Made by a program: the position numbers and the translations under genes. This document shows, piece by piece, positions 17,501-27,973 of a DNA stretch of 44,265 nucleotides. The DNA comes from Spongiibacteraceae bacterium (GTDB lineage: Bacteria; Pseudomonadota; Gammaproteobacteria; Pseudomonadales; Spongiibacteraceae), in NCBI GenBank assembly GCA_002710725.1, contig PAKT01000077.1, forward strand, positions 1 through 44,265. Direction: 5' to 3'. The notes below the pieces were generated by a model, which saw only the letters and a list, made by a program, of their open reading frames with translations, ran no database searches and was not told where the DNA came from. Position 1 is the first letter of the stretch; every line of letters starts with the position of its first letter.

Positions 17501-18094
17501 TTTTACGGCCTGCACGACGATGGCGCGGTTATTGATGGCCGCACAAACCTGCAGGAGCAGACGATTACCGCCCAAGGGGTACGCGCCCTCAATGGCACGG
17601 ACAATAACAGCAGCTCAGATCTGCGCGTGGTGTCCCGCAACTCGGTGGATTACAGCAGCAAGCAGGGCTGGTATCTGGATTTGAAACTGAGCAGTGCCGG
17701 CCACGGCGGAGGCGAGCGGGTGATTGACCAGGCCATTCTCCGCTACGACCGGGTGATCTTTGTGACGCTGGCGCCCTCGGCCAACCCCTGCAGTTTTGGC
17801 GGCACAAGCTGGTTAATGGAGCTGAACGCGATGACGGGCGGGCGGCTGGACGAAGCAGTATTTGACGCCAATAATGACGGAATTATCAACAGCGCAGATC
17901 TGATCGACAGCGACAGCACCTTGATCCCACCCAGCGGCAAACACTTTGATGAAATGATGTCGCGACCGGGCATCGTCGGCGCCGGTGAAAAGGAATACAA
18001 ATATACGTCGGGTTCGCGCGGCAATCTTGGGCTAACGGCCGAGCGGGGCGCGGGCGCCGCACTCGGTCGTCAATCCTGGTGGCAGTTGCGCTAG
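14573..18094 (+). CDS. pilY1: Type IV pilus assembly / adhesin protein PilY1
   Basis: 1173 residues, close to known PilY1 proteins. An N-terminal signal-like segment is followed by a von Willebrand A region starting with the metal-site motif DDSGS at residues 48-52. The C-terminal half is the beta-propeller PilY1 domain (LYVGANDGMLHAFKA, GALGAGGRSVFALNV). Within it VDVDDDRITD (Asp879, 881, 883 and 887) matches the calcium-binding loop known to control PilY1 function in pilus extension and retraction. A second DxNxDGxI loop begins near residue 1098. PilY1 sits at the pilus tip or cell surface and works with the minor pilins encoded just upstream. No pilE follows, which is unusual. Confidence 0.94.
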   Translation: MSIRSAKLFCLGALAGTAHNLAVAALDIAQAPLSQATGVPPNILLAIDDSGSMDSEVLMPTNDGALWWNTESQSFVGLNGRDEAESGVLNVNAAGAANRSWKKYVYLFPNGSGNGNRVYADSSNDHFAIPPTAELAYARSPDYNRAYFNPADVYAPWPSVGDTSWSNISATAAPSDPSKGSFTFDLTSNIDSDNEGHRFTFFPGMRFSDGEIATEKTARAMDYFPATFYLKEALPTRFGYTGAALAGLAPDGTTLIGYEIKSANFQSSEQYRAMLQNFANWFSYYRKRHLATRAGVAHSLFEVRNARVGEFTINSREELTLNSLSVSSERERFYNRVYSRGGNSGGTPNRRALKHAGDQLQRSDGNAPITHACQSNAAILFTDGYSNPDDVGIGNEDAGKGSPYEDSVEGTMADIAMKYYSTHLRNDLPTGKVPLQEACSRRDRSPALDCNSNLHMLTYAVTLGSRGFLFDPDNPIDPYSNPPTWPTEFPARSPTAVDDLWHATINGRGQLLNASKPVEIADKLKAAVTRILQSVGSASAVATNSTRLDTDTLLFQARYDSRDWSGQLLAYRVGSDGSLEGLEWSTDSEATIPAYDVRNVFTWTDTGGQNFDWDSLSDSQKAALIADIASADSAALIGPQRVNWLKGDQSREGSDTAFRIRSKPLGDIVNSNPYFHWQQNYGFSKLPGSEGSSYAAYLAAKASKPAMLYVGANDGMLHAFKASTGEEQFAYIPAGVFGHLYALTKPDYEHRYFVDGSPRVLDAYIGNSWQSVLVGALGAGGRSVFALNVSDPENFDADDVRWEFSTSSESSDKLGVAMSEPVIARLESGDWVAIFGNGYNSGDTLKLFVVSLADGSLLKAIDTKVSGADNGLSSVVPVDVDDDRITDVVYAGDLTGNVWKFDLTGNNSNGWGVAYGTNREPAPLFTARDASDVAQPITARIAVGRHPDSGIMVYFGTGKYIESQDAQVGDTPQVQTFYGLHDDGAVIDGRTNLQEQTITAQGVRALNGTDNNSSSDLRVVSRNSVDYSSKQGWYLDLKLSSAGHGGGERVIDQAILRYDRVIFVTLAPSANPCSFGGTSWLMELNAMTGGRLDEAVFDANNDGIINSADLIDSDSTLIPPSGKHFDEMMSRPGIVGAGEKEYKYTSGSRGNLGLTAERGAGAALGRQSWWQLR

Positions 18095-18100
18095 TGTCCG

Positions 18101-18115
18101 CCTCCCGAAAGGAGG
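18101..18115. terminator. Short GC hairpin between convergent pilY1 and TonB receptor genes
   Basis: CCTCC-CGAAA-GGAGG forms a compact stem-loop in the 26-base gap between the two convergent stop codons. There is no T-run on either side, so intrinsic termination is uncertain. Confidence 0.35.
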
Positions 18116-18120
18116 GGTGA

Positions 18121-20397
18121 CTAGAAGCGGTAGCGCCCCTCAACATAAACCACCTTGGTTGGTTCGATGGTGGCGCGATAGCCACCGGCGTCCAGCGCCG
18201 AAGGCGAGCCGATACCAATGGTGGTTTCGTCGGTTAGGTTGCGCCCCACCACTGCCACACTCCAGTTTTCATTGATATCACTCAAGGCGAGGCGGGCGTT
18301 CACCTTTTCTACAGATTCCTGAATACCGCGCGGGTCCAGATCACCGGAGGTGAAATGCTCGCCCTTGTAGCTCAAATCCACACCCAACTCCAGCATCAGG
18401 CTGTTGAACAGCGGTTGCGTGTAGGTGCCCGACACGGTGCCAGTCCACTCCGGGGTTTGCTGGTTTTCGCGGCCGGTGAGATCGCAGGTGCCGGTGTTGG
18501 GGTCTTCGTTAGGTGCGCCGTTAAAACAGGGACCGTCCACATAATCCAGCCATTCAAAATCCAGATAAGCCATCGACCCACTGAGCATAAATTTTTCGGT
18601 CAGCAGCCAGCGGCCATCGAGTTCAATACCCTGAGTTAATGCGCTGCCCGCATTGGTGACGGTAAAGCCGGCAACCCCATCGAACACACTCACCTGCATG
18701 TCTTCGTATTCCACCCGGTAGACCGCGATGTTGAGTTCGGCTGCACCATCGGCCAGGCGCATCTTGGCGCCCAGCTCCCAGGCGTCAGCCAGTTCGTCTT
18801 CAAACTCGAAGTTGGTTGCGCCGCCATTTGGGCCGGTGCCATCGTTGTTATTGCGCGCATCGTAGCTGCCGGATTTTGCGCCTCGAGTGAAGCCGATATA
18901 GGTCATGATGTCGTCGGTAATGTCCCACTGCACATTCACCGAGGGCAGGGTGACGGCAACGTCGCGCTCACCGCTCAGGGTGTGCTCGTTGATCAGCAGG
19001 GCATTGAGCACAGTGGCGGTAGCCGGGTTGACGTCATTCTGGGTGCCCGGCTCGTAGACGTCGAAATCCCGGAAGCCGGTTTTTTCTTCGACCACATGGC
19101 GAACACCCAACGTGGTGCGCAGGTAGGATGTCCAGTTAAAGGTTACCTGTACAAAGGCAGACCAGGCATCGCTGTCGATACTGAAATCGCGTGCCAGATC
19201 GGCTTTTACATTTTCGGCGGTGTTGATCGCGCAGACCCCGAAGTCCTGCAGAGCGCCATTGCGTACATTGAGCGGAGACGACTCGTCGAACTGCAGCTCA
19301 CTGGTCTGGTAAAAGGCGCCGGCGATGTAATCAACAAAGCCGCCAGTGGCCGAGGCGAAACGAAATTCCTGGCTGAACTGGTCGTACTCTTCGAGGCCGA
19401 GCAGGGGCACAGTGTCAAAGCTGCTGGAATCGGCGTCGAACAGATCTTCGGATTCAAACCCCGACAAGCCGCTGGTCATGGTGAGTGTGCCGGGTTCAAA
19501 ATTCATGTCGACATTGAGTGTGTAGTTGTAGGTGTCGATCTCGGCAAACTCTTCCGCGTCGGTATTCTTGACGCGGTTAAGCTCCACATCCTCACCACTG
19601 CAGCCCGTCAGCGCACTGGCGTGAGTAAACTCAAAGGTGCGGCCGCGCTGTTCGCGGTTGGAGTGTTCTATTTTCAGGTAGGCCTCGGTCCAGTCCAGCG
19701 GATACCAGCCAAGGGTCAGACGGGCGGCTTTTTCGTCGACGCCCGGCTCGACCCGCTTCAGGTTCTCGTTATACATATAGCCGTCTTCACTGCGCTTGCG
19801 GCCCGCCAGACGAAAACCAAAAGTGTCTGTGACCGGCACCGACACCATCGCGGAGTACTCTTCGCGGTCGTTGTCCCGTCCACGGGGGACACCGACCAGG
19901 CCGCTGACCATCCCTTCAAATTCGTCGCCGGGCCGACCGGAGACAATATTCAGGGCACCGGCAATGGCGTTTTTCCCGAACAGAATAGACTGCGGCCCGC
20001 GCAAAACTTCCACCCGCTCGATATCCATAAAGGCCGCGCGGGTCTGGTGGGGGCGACCCAGGTGAATACCGTCGGCGAAAATGCCCACCGACAGCTCAAA
20101 GCCCTGGTTGGAGCCGGAACCCACGCCGCGCATGTAGACGTTGGGAATCAAACCGCCCGGCACCAGTTTGAAGTTGGGCGTGTACTCAGACAGGTCAGCC
20201 ATATTGCTGATACCCGCTTTGTTCAGCTTCTCACCACTTACGGCAGAGACAGAGACGGGTACATCACTGAGAGATTCGGCTCGCTTCTGGGCGGTGACAA
20301 CGACTTCCTCCAGTACGGGTTTGGCGTTGACGGTGGTAGCAAGACCGGCAGCGGTGAGCATAAGCACCTGCGGCCAGCAATAGGCACGATTTGGCAT
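18121..20397 (-). CDS. TonB-dependent outer-membrane receptor
   Basis: 758 residues from ATG 20397, which has GGAG five bases upstream; the frame is open for 14 more codons. A signal peptide (MPNRAYCWPQVLMLTAAGLATTVNA) is followed by the TonB box EEVVVTA and a plug domain (DVPVSVSAVSG through VEVLRGPQSILFGKNAIAGALNI). The rest is the 22-strand barrel, ending in the aromatic YVEGRYRF typical of outer-membrane insertion. It imports a ligand across the outer membrane using TonB energy. The EEVVVTAQKR subgroup is common in aquatic bacteria and often takes up organic compounds rather than siderophores; the ligand here is not evident. It diverges from the luciferase-like monooxygenase gene, with about 140 bases between, which may point to a shared pathway. 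Confidence 0.93.
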   Translation of the reverse strand: MPNRAYCWPQVLMLTAAGLATTVNAKPVLEEVVVTAQKRAESLSDVPVSVSAVSGEKLNKAGISNMADLSEYTPNFKLVPGGLIPNVYMRGVGSGSNQGFELSVGIFADGIHLGRPHQTRAAFMDIERVEVLRGPQSILFGKNAIAGALNIVSGRPGDEFEGMVSGLVGVPRGRDNDREEYSAMVSVPVTDTFGFRLAGRKRSEDGYMYNENLKRVEPGVDEKAARLTLGWYPLDWTEAYLKIEHSNREQRGRTFEFTHASALTGCSGEDVELNRVKNTDAEEFAEIDTYNYTLNVDMNFEPGTLTMTSGLSGFESEDLFDADSSSFDTVPLLGLEEYDQFSQEFRFASATGGFVDYIAGAFYQTSELQFDESSPLNVRNGALQDFGVCAINTAENVKADLARDFSIDSDAWSAFVQVTFNWTSYLRTTLGVRHVVEEKTGFRDFDVYEPGTQNDVNPATATVLNALLINEHTLSGERDVAVTLPSVNVQWDITDDIMTYIGFTRGAKSGSYDARNNNDGTGPNGGATNFEFEDELADAWELGAKMRLADGAAELNIAVYRVEYEDMQVSVFDGVAGFTVTNAGSALTQGIELDGRWLLTEKFMLSGSMAYLDFEWLDYVDGPCFNGAPNEDPNTGTCDLTGRENQQTPEWTGTVSGTYTQPLFNSLMLELGVDLSYKGEHFTSGDLDPRGIQESVEKVNARLALSDINENWSVAVVGRNLTDETTIGIGSPSALDAGGYRATIEPTKVVYVEGRYRF

Positions 20398-20536
20398 GAC
20401 GACTCCATCGGTTGTTATTATTTTCGTGGTGTAGCGCATTTTTGTTTATTTTTTACCCGGTTTCTTACAGATTGTCCACGCACGGCCTGTATTTAGTCGG
20501 TAGAGTGAAGAAAACAGATCAAAAAACGAGGATCTT

Positions 20537-21514
20537 ATGCCGAGTTCGTTACGACTGAATATGACCGGTGCCGAGAGTGACCCGTCTGCCCGCTCCGCGC
20601 GCTATCAGGCCGCCATCGACATGGCCGAGTATGCGGATAAACACGGTTTCGACTACATCAATGTCGAAGAACATCACTGCGCCCAGAATGGCTGGCTGCC
20701 GTCGCCCCTCACTATGGCCTCCGCCATCGCCGCACGCACCGAGAAAGCGGGCATCGGTATCATGGCGCTGCTGGTCTCTCTCTACGATCCGGTGCGGCTG
20801 GCGGAAGACCTTGCCGTGATTGACCTGATCAGCCGGGGGCGGCTGAGTTTTATTGCCGGGCTGGGGTATCGGGAAATTGAATTTCACGCTCTCGACAAAC
20901 CCTTTGCCGAGCGCGGCAAGTGGATGGACCACGTACTCGACACTTTGCTCAAGGCCTGGGGTGATGAGCCCTTTGAATACCGGGGCGAAATGATTACCGT
21001 CACCCCCAAGCCCTACACCCGACCTCACCCGATGTTTCTGGTGGGTGGCATGAGCAAAGTTGCAGCTCGCCGCGCCGCGCGTTTTGGTCTGCCGTTCTCA
21101 CCGCCCATGTACGACGCGGAGCTGGAAGCCTACTACTACGAGCAGCTTAAAGCCCACGACAAAAAGGGTTTTATGGTGGCGCCGCCGCAGGATTTTTCAT
21201 TGTGGTTTATCGACGAAAACCCCGACACTGCCTGGGCGGAAATCGGTCACCACTTTCTGAATGAAGTGCAGGAATACAACAGCTGGAAGCGCGCCGGTCT
21301 GGCCCGACCCATGGAAATGCCCAGTGCGAGCGTAGAAGAAATTCGCGCCAGCGGTCGCTATGAAATTGTGACGCCGGAAGAGTGCATTGAACGAATGAAA
21401 GCCGACAAGCATAAAAACGCCGTGCTGCATCCGCTGGTGGGCGGTATGCCGCTGGAGCGGGGCTGGCGTTCGCTGGAATTGTATTGCAAGAAAGTCTTAC
21501 CCGAAGTGGGGTAA
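20537..21514 (+). CDS. LLM-class (luciferase-like) flavin-dependent oxidoreductase
   Basis: 325 residues of a bacterial-luciferase-like TIM barrel. Recognisable segments are AIDMAEYADKHGFDYINVEEHH, the substrate/cofactor pocket stretch GIGIMALLVSLYDPVRLAEDLAVIDLISRGRL, and GLGYREIEF. These enzymes use reduced FMN and oxygen, or F420, to oxidise diverse substrates in the cytoplasm. ATG 20537 has a GAGG 7 bases upstream. It is divergent from the TonB receptor and ends before a strong hairpin shared with the convergent molybdoenzyme genes. The substrate is unknown; a role in degrading what the receptor imports is inference. Confidence 0.85.
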   Translation: MPSSLRLNMTGAESDPSARSARYQAAIDMAEYADKHGFDYINVEEHHCAQNGWLPSPLTMASAIAARTEKAGIGIMALLVSLYDPVRLAEDLAVIDLISRGRLSFIAGLGYREIEFHALDKPFAERGKWMDHVLDTLLKAWGDEPFEYRGEMITVTPKPYTRPHPMFLVGGMSKVAARRAARFGLPFSPPMYDAELEAYYYEQLKAHDKKGFMVAPPQDFSLWFIDENPDTAWAEIGHHFLNEVQEYNSWKRAGLARPMEMPSASVEEIRASGRYEIVTPEECIERMKADKHKNAVLHPLVGGMPLERGWRSLELYCKKVLPEVG

Positions 21515-21525
21515 GGAATAGGGTA

Positions 21526-21544
21526 TGGGGGCATTTAGCCCCCA
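21526..21544. terminator. Bidirectional hairpin terminator candidate
   Basis: TGGGGGC-ATTTA-GCCCCCA is a perfect 7-bp stem with a 5-base loop between two convergent genes. A short T-rich stretch (21555-21561) follows a few bases later on the plus strand, so it may end transcription of the monooxygenase gene and possibly of the iorB-like gene from the other side. Confidence 0.6.
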
Positions 21545-21570
21545 AGTCGTTATAAATTTTTAACCCCCCG

Positions 21571-23856
21571 CTAGCTTTTCATGGCGGCTTTGACCGCGTC
21601 AGCAGTGATCGGCAGGTCCCGCACCCTGGCACCCACCGCATTGAAAATAGCATTGCCAATGGCCGGCGCTACCGCTATCAGTCCGGGCTCGCCGAGCCCC
21701 ACGGGAAACTCGGTGTTCTCGACAAAGCGGATATCCAGCTCCGGGACATCTTTCATTCGCAGAGGGCTGTAGGTATTCAGGTTGTTGTCCTCCACTTGCC
21801 CGTTCTTGATCCTGGTGCCTTCATGCAGCGCCAGGCTCAAGCCCCAGAGCATGGCACCTTCGGTTTGCGCCAGCGCGCCGTCCGGGTGCACTACCGTGCC
21901 GCAATCCATAACGGTGGTGAGCTTTTTAACCGTCACCTGACCGTTATCCCGGTTGACCTTCACGTGGGCAACGCAGGCGCTCCAGGTTGGCATGGTGCGC
22001 TCCTGCCCTCCGGCAACAGCAACCCCCAAGCCTTCGTTGTCGGGCAGCTTGCGGCCCCAGCCGGATTGTTTTTTCACTTCCTTTAGAACATGAGCCAGAC
22101 GCTTGGCGCCGCCCACCGCCTCCGGTGCTTTGCCCGCGTTTTTCCCCTTGGCATCCAACAGGCTCAGACGAAAAGCGACCGGATCGGCATTCTGCTTGTG
22201 CGCCACTTCATCCATAAAGGATTCCACGCCCCAGCCTATCCAGCCGGGGCCAACCGCACGCAGCCAACCCGGCACAAAGGTTTTCTGAGCCAGAGGGTTG
22301 TTGATGGCGCGCACCCGATGATTGGGCAGGGTGTACCAATGGTCAGCGCCGCTGATGGAGAAGGTATCGATCTTGCCTTTGCCGTCTACACCGTCAATCA
22401 GAAAGGCGGGCGCCATGGTTTTGGTAGGCCAGCCGGCCGCCGCGGCATGTTCAATGCCCTGCAGCTTTTGTTTGCTGTCCCAGTAGGCCCAGAAGTGCTG
22501 CACCGACGGCGAACGAATACAATCGAAACGGGAATCGTCTTCGCGGGTAAAGACCAGTTTTACGGGCTTGTTAACCGCCTTCGCGGTCAGCGCCGCCGGC
22601 AACATATAGTCGCCCGCCAGGCGCCGCCCGAAACCACCGCCCAGGTAATGCTGGTGAATAATGACCTTGTCTTCACTCAGGCCAACCGACTTTGCCACCA
22701 CGGGCAAAAACAGCGACTGCCACTGGTTACCGGTATACACGTGGCAAATGCCGTCTTTGAATTCCACCGTGGCATTCACCGGCTCCAGCGCAAAATGCAG
22801 GGCAGAGGCTGTGCGGTAACGGCCTTCCAATGATGAAGCCGCCTGCTGCGCAGCCGCGTCGATATCACCGTGTTCAACAAACAGTGCACCGGCAGATTTA
22901 TCGGCCACCAGCTTTTCGCCTTCGGCTATCAGATCGTCTTCGCTCACATTGGCGGTATCGCCTTTTTGATACTGCACCTTGAGCTGGTCAGCCGCCTTGA
23001 TAGCGCCATAGTAGGTATCGGCCAGCACCGTTACCCAGCCCTGCAGAACCTCGCTGGGGTCTTTCAGCACTTCATAGCCCAGATAACCCTTAACCTTTTT
23101 CGCGCGGCTGTCGTCAACGTTTTTCACCACAGAGCCATAGCGGGTGGGCGGCACCAGCGGTCTGGCGTAGACCATTCCCTCCAGCTCCACGTCAATGCCG
23201 TAACGGGCCTCGCCGTTGGTTTTCGGGGGAATGTCCAGTGCCTTGCCGGGCTTGGCAATCAGGTGCCGTTGCGCCGGTTTTTTCGGTTTGAACTTCGCCA
23301 GCGCTTCGGCGGAATAGGTTTTATCAATCTTGCCGCGTTTGACCACCTCGGCAAAATCGATGCTTTTATTGCCGCAAACTACCTGGCTTTCGCGGGTTTT
23401 GCAGCGCTCGGGTTTAACGCCCAACAGCGCTGCACCGGCCTCGATAATAGCCTCGCGGCCCGCCGCGCCCGCCTGCGACATCGGCAGGTAAGACTGGAAC
23501 ACCGACCAGGAACCGCCGGTCACCATATAACCCCATTTGGGGTCCGTATCCACGTGTTTAAAGTGAACACGATTCCAGTCAGCGCCCAGTTCGTCGGCGA
23601 CAATGCGCGCCAGCGCAGTGCCCACATGCTGGCCCATTTCCGCGCGGATAACATTCACCAGTATGTCGCCCTGAGTATCTATCTGAAACCAGATCGTCGG
23701 GCTAAACAGTTTCTGTTCAATCTTTTCAGAGGCCAGCAGCGAGCCGTAGCGGGTAAAGGCCGGAGCAAAGGCCATCACCAGCCCGGCACTCACGGAGCCA
23801 ACCAGAAACTGGCGGCGGCTTTGTTCAATGCTTTCGGTTTTATTGACGCGTGTCAT
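21571..23856 (-). CDS. Molybdopterin-binding large subunit, isoquinoline 1-oxidoreductase (IorB)-like
   Basis: 761 residues of the xanthine dehydrogenase/aldehyde oxidase superfamily. A twin-arginine signal (SRRQF, Arg14-Arg15, then a hydrophobic stretch) indicates export of the folded cofactor-loaded enzyme to the periplasm. The molybdopterin region includes HYLGGGFGRR, and near the C-terminus GEPGLIAVAPA holds the likely catalytic Glu. The Tat signal and pairing with a single 2Fe-2S subunit, without a FAD subunit, are features of the IorAB group, which hydroxylate N-heterocycles or oxidise aldehydes and pass electrons to cytochromes. It follows the small subunit with a one-base gap. No maturation factor (XdhC/MocA) is visible nearby. 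The substrate is not determined. Confidence 0.9.
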   Translation of the reverse strand: MTRVNKTESIEQSRRQFLVGSVSAGLVMAFAPAFTRYGSLLASEKIEQKLFSPTIWFQIDTQGDILVNVIRAEMGQHVGTALARIVADELGADWNRVHFKHVDTDPKWGYMVTGGSWSVFQSYLPMSQAGAAGREAIIEAGAALLGVKPERCKTRESQVVCGNKSIDFAEVVKRGKIDKTYSAEALAKFKPKKPAQRHLIAKPGKALDIPPKTNGEARYGIDVELEGMVYARPLVPPTRYGSVVKNVDDSRAKKVKGYLGYEVLKDPSEVLQGWVTVLADTYYGAIKAADQLKVQYQKGDTANVSEDDLIAEGEKLVADKSAGALFVEHGDIDAAAQQAASSLEGRYRTASALHFALEPVNATVEFKDGICHVYTGNQWQSLFLPVVAKSVGLSEDKVIIHQHYLGGGFGRRLAGDYMLPAALTAKAVNKPVKLVFTREDDSRFDCIRSPSVQHFWAYWDSKQKLQGIEHAAAAGWPTKTMAPAFLIDGVDGKGKIDTFSISGADHWYTLPNHRVRAINNPLAQKTFVPGWLRAVGPGWIGWGVESFMDEVAHKQNADPVAFRLSLLDAKGKNAGKAPEAVGGAKRLAHVLKEVKKQSGWGRKLPDNEGLGVAVAGGQERTMPTWSACVAHVKVNRDNGQVTVKKLTTVMDCGTVVHPDGALAQTEGAMLWGLSLALHEGTRIKNGQVEDNNLNTYSPLRMKDVPELDIRFVENTEFPVGLGEPGLIAVAPAIGNAIFNAVGARVRDLPITADAVKAAMKS

Positions 23857-23857
23857 C

Positions 23858-24385
23858 TCAGCCCACCTCCTGCTCGGTTATTTGCCCGGTCACGCCGACT
23901 ACTGCAGCGCGGTTCGGGTCGTAAACCTGCACCGTGCCGTCAGTCTGCGAGGCGGCCTGCTTGATGGCGGATTTGATGCGGACATAGGCCATGCAGCGGC
24001 ACAGGTTGCCTGACATCTGCTGCACAATGTCGTCGTCCGAGGGGCTCGCCTTGTTCGCCAGTAGCGCCGCTGCCTGCATGATCTGGCCTGACTGGCAGTA
24101 GCCACACTGGGGCACCTGCTGTTCTACCCAGGCTTGCTGCAGGGGATGGCTGTTTTCCAGCCCTTCAATGGTTCGCACGTCACCGCCCTCGGCTGCGCTC
24201 AGCGGCATGGAACAGGAGCGTATCGGGCTGCCGTTGAGGTGCACTGTACAGGCGCCACACATGGCAATACCGCAGCCAAACTTGGTTCCCTTGAGATTGA
24301 ATTCATCGCGAATCACCCATAGCAGGGGGGTATCGGGTGGCGCGTCGGTAGAAACCTTTTTTCCGTTGAGCGTTAAGGTGGTCAT
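23858..24385 (-). CDS. (2Fe-2S)-binding small subunit, isoquinoline 1-oxidoreductase (IorA)-like
   Basis: 175 residues. The N-terminal plant-ferredoxin-type cluster has Cys38, Cys43, Cys46 and Cys58 ([10 protein letters not shown]); the C-terminal helical domain binds the second cluster through Cys93/Cys96 (QCGYCQSGQ) and Cys128/Cys130 (GNLCRCMAY). These clusters carry electrons from the molybdenum centre of the partner encoded immediately downstream. It has no signal of its own and would travel to the periplasm with the Tat-tagged large subunit. ATG 24385 has a GGGGG stretch 9 bases upstream. A short extra tail of about 25 residues follows the usual end. Confidence 0.92.
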   Translation of the reverse strand: MTTLTLNGKKVSTDAPPDTPLLWVIRDEFNLKGTKFGCGIAMCGACTVHLNGSPIRSCSMPLSAAEGGDVRTIEGLENSHPLQQAWVEQQVPQCGYCQSGQIMQAAALLANKASPSDDDIVQQMSGNLCRCMAYVRIKSAIKQAASQTDGTVQVYDPNRAAVVGVTGQITEQEVG

Positions 24386-24658
24386 TAAAGTATCCCCCTG
24401 AAAGCTGGATCTGGCGTTATGAATTACCAGTGTAGCAAGTGCACTGGAGTTTGCTTGTGCCAGGCCTTAGCGCCGACGGCCAATAATCAGGCGCTAATGC
24501 CTGAAAACCGCGGGGCACAAGAAGATGAGGGTAGGGCCAAGGAGAGGGGGCAAAACGTGGTAATTTTACCCATCTTGGCAGGGCTCAGGCAGGGCCGTTC
24601 GCGGCATAAGTTGCCAGCCGCGAAACTGGCCCCCCTTAGGCTTGGCTGCGCTGAGTGA
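24386..24658. other. Intergenic region with two hairpins (iorA upstream / katG downstream)
   Basis: 273 bases without a convincing gene. CAGGCCTTAGCGCC (24461-24474) and GGCGCTAATGCCTG (24490-24503) form a 14-bp stem with one mismatch and a 15-base loop. A second imperfect stem pairs GGCCGTTCGCGGC (about 24593) with GCCGCGAAACTGGCC (about 24618), just downstream of katG. Neither is followed by a T-run. They could be katG mRNA 3' structures, repeats, or part of the iorA promoter region. A plus-strand reading frame here (24419-24658) has no family features. Confidence 0.5.
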
Positions 24659-27148
<2,490 letters not shown>

Positions 27149-27973
27149 ATGCAGGACGATGGTAAATCACGTTGGCAATTTGATATCAGCTCGTCGCAGA
27201 GCCTGGAGTCATGCGCGAGCAGCTTTCCGGAGGAGGTTGATCTTGCTGAGTTAGCGGGCTTGCAGTCACAGCTCAAGCGCGTCCAGCGTCGGTTCTGGGC
27301 CACCGGAGAGGCGGCGCTAGTTGTGATCTTCCAGGGGCTCGATACCAGCGGCAAAGATGGTTGTATCCGGGCGGTAGGCGGCGGCATGGACCCGATGGGG
27401 TTTCGGGCGGTTGGTTTCGGCGTGCCTTCGTCGCTGGAGCGGGCCCACGACTTCCTGTGGCGGGTTCAGCCGCATTTGCCCGCCAGAGGGCAGGTGACCC
27501 TGATGAACCGCAGTTACTATGAGGCGGTTCTGGCCGAGCGCGTGTTGGCCGACGACGATCCGCAGGCAAATGGCGATTGGGCCGGTCGCTATCAGTCGAT
27601 ACGCGATTTTGAAGCGCATTTGATACGCAGCGGTACCAGATTGCTCAAGTGCTGGTTGCATGTAGGGCCTCAGGAGCAGGTGAAAAGGTTAAAGAAGCGG
27701 CTGACAGACCCGGAGAAGCAGTGGAAATTCCACCCCGCCGACATTGACAGCTGGCGCCACCGCGCCCGGTATCTGGCTTATACCACCGAGGCGCTGCGCA
27801 ATACCCATTCCGAGGAGGCTCCCTGGTACATTTTGCCGGCAGACGACAAAGAACTCTGTCGTCGCGCCGTCTGCAAGCTTGTACTGGACGCGATGGAAGC
27901 AGGGGCGGGCCCCTTTCCACAGGCTGACCCGGCGGTTTTGCAGTGCTATCTGAATGAACTGGAGCGGCAATGA
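27149..27973 (+). CDS. ppk2: Polyphosphate kinase 2 family protein (PPK2)
   Basis: 274 residues from ATG 27149. PPK2 enzymes transfer phosphate between polyphosphate and nucleoside mono- or diphosphates in the cytoplasm. Walker A is GLDTSGKDG at residues 63-71, and NRSYYEAVLAERVL is the Walker B/lid-entry region typical of the class that phosphorylates AMP or ADP; HPADIDSWRHRARY and APWYILPADDKE follow as expected. The frame is open back to 27053, but that extension is not PPK2-like, and a GGGG-rich site precedes ATG 27149. The stop overlaps the start of the Na/Pi cotransporter (ATGA), so the two are translationally coupled: phosphate uptake linked to polyphosphate or nucleotide turnover. Confidence 0.92.
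   Translation: MQDDGKSRWQFDISSSQSLESCASSFPEEVDLAELAGLQSQLKRVQRRFWATGEAALVVIFQGLDTSGKDGCIRAVGGGMDPMGFRAVGFGVPSSLERAHDFLWRVQPHLPARGQVTLMNRSYYEAVLAERVLADDDPQANGDWAGRYQSIRDFEAHLIRSGTRLLKCWLHVGPQEQVKRLKKRLTDPEKQWKFHPADIDSWRHRARYLAYTTEALRNTHSEEAPWYILPADDKELCRRAVCKLVLDAMEAGAGPFPQADPAVLQCYLNELERQ

Noticed and set aside
18982-20496. 504-codon plus-strand ORF opposite the TonB receptor
   Set aside because: Exact shadow of a well-supported receptor gene; the translation has no recognisable domains and reflects GC-rich codon use.
22870-23964. 364-codon plus-strand ORF opposite the molybdoenzyme gene
   Set aside because: Antisense shadow of a strongly supported gene; no domain features.
24419-24658. 79-residue ORF between katG and the iorA-like gene
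   Set aside because: It overlaps the two hairpins, lacks a clear ribosome site and family features.
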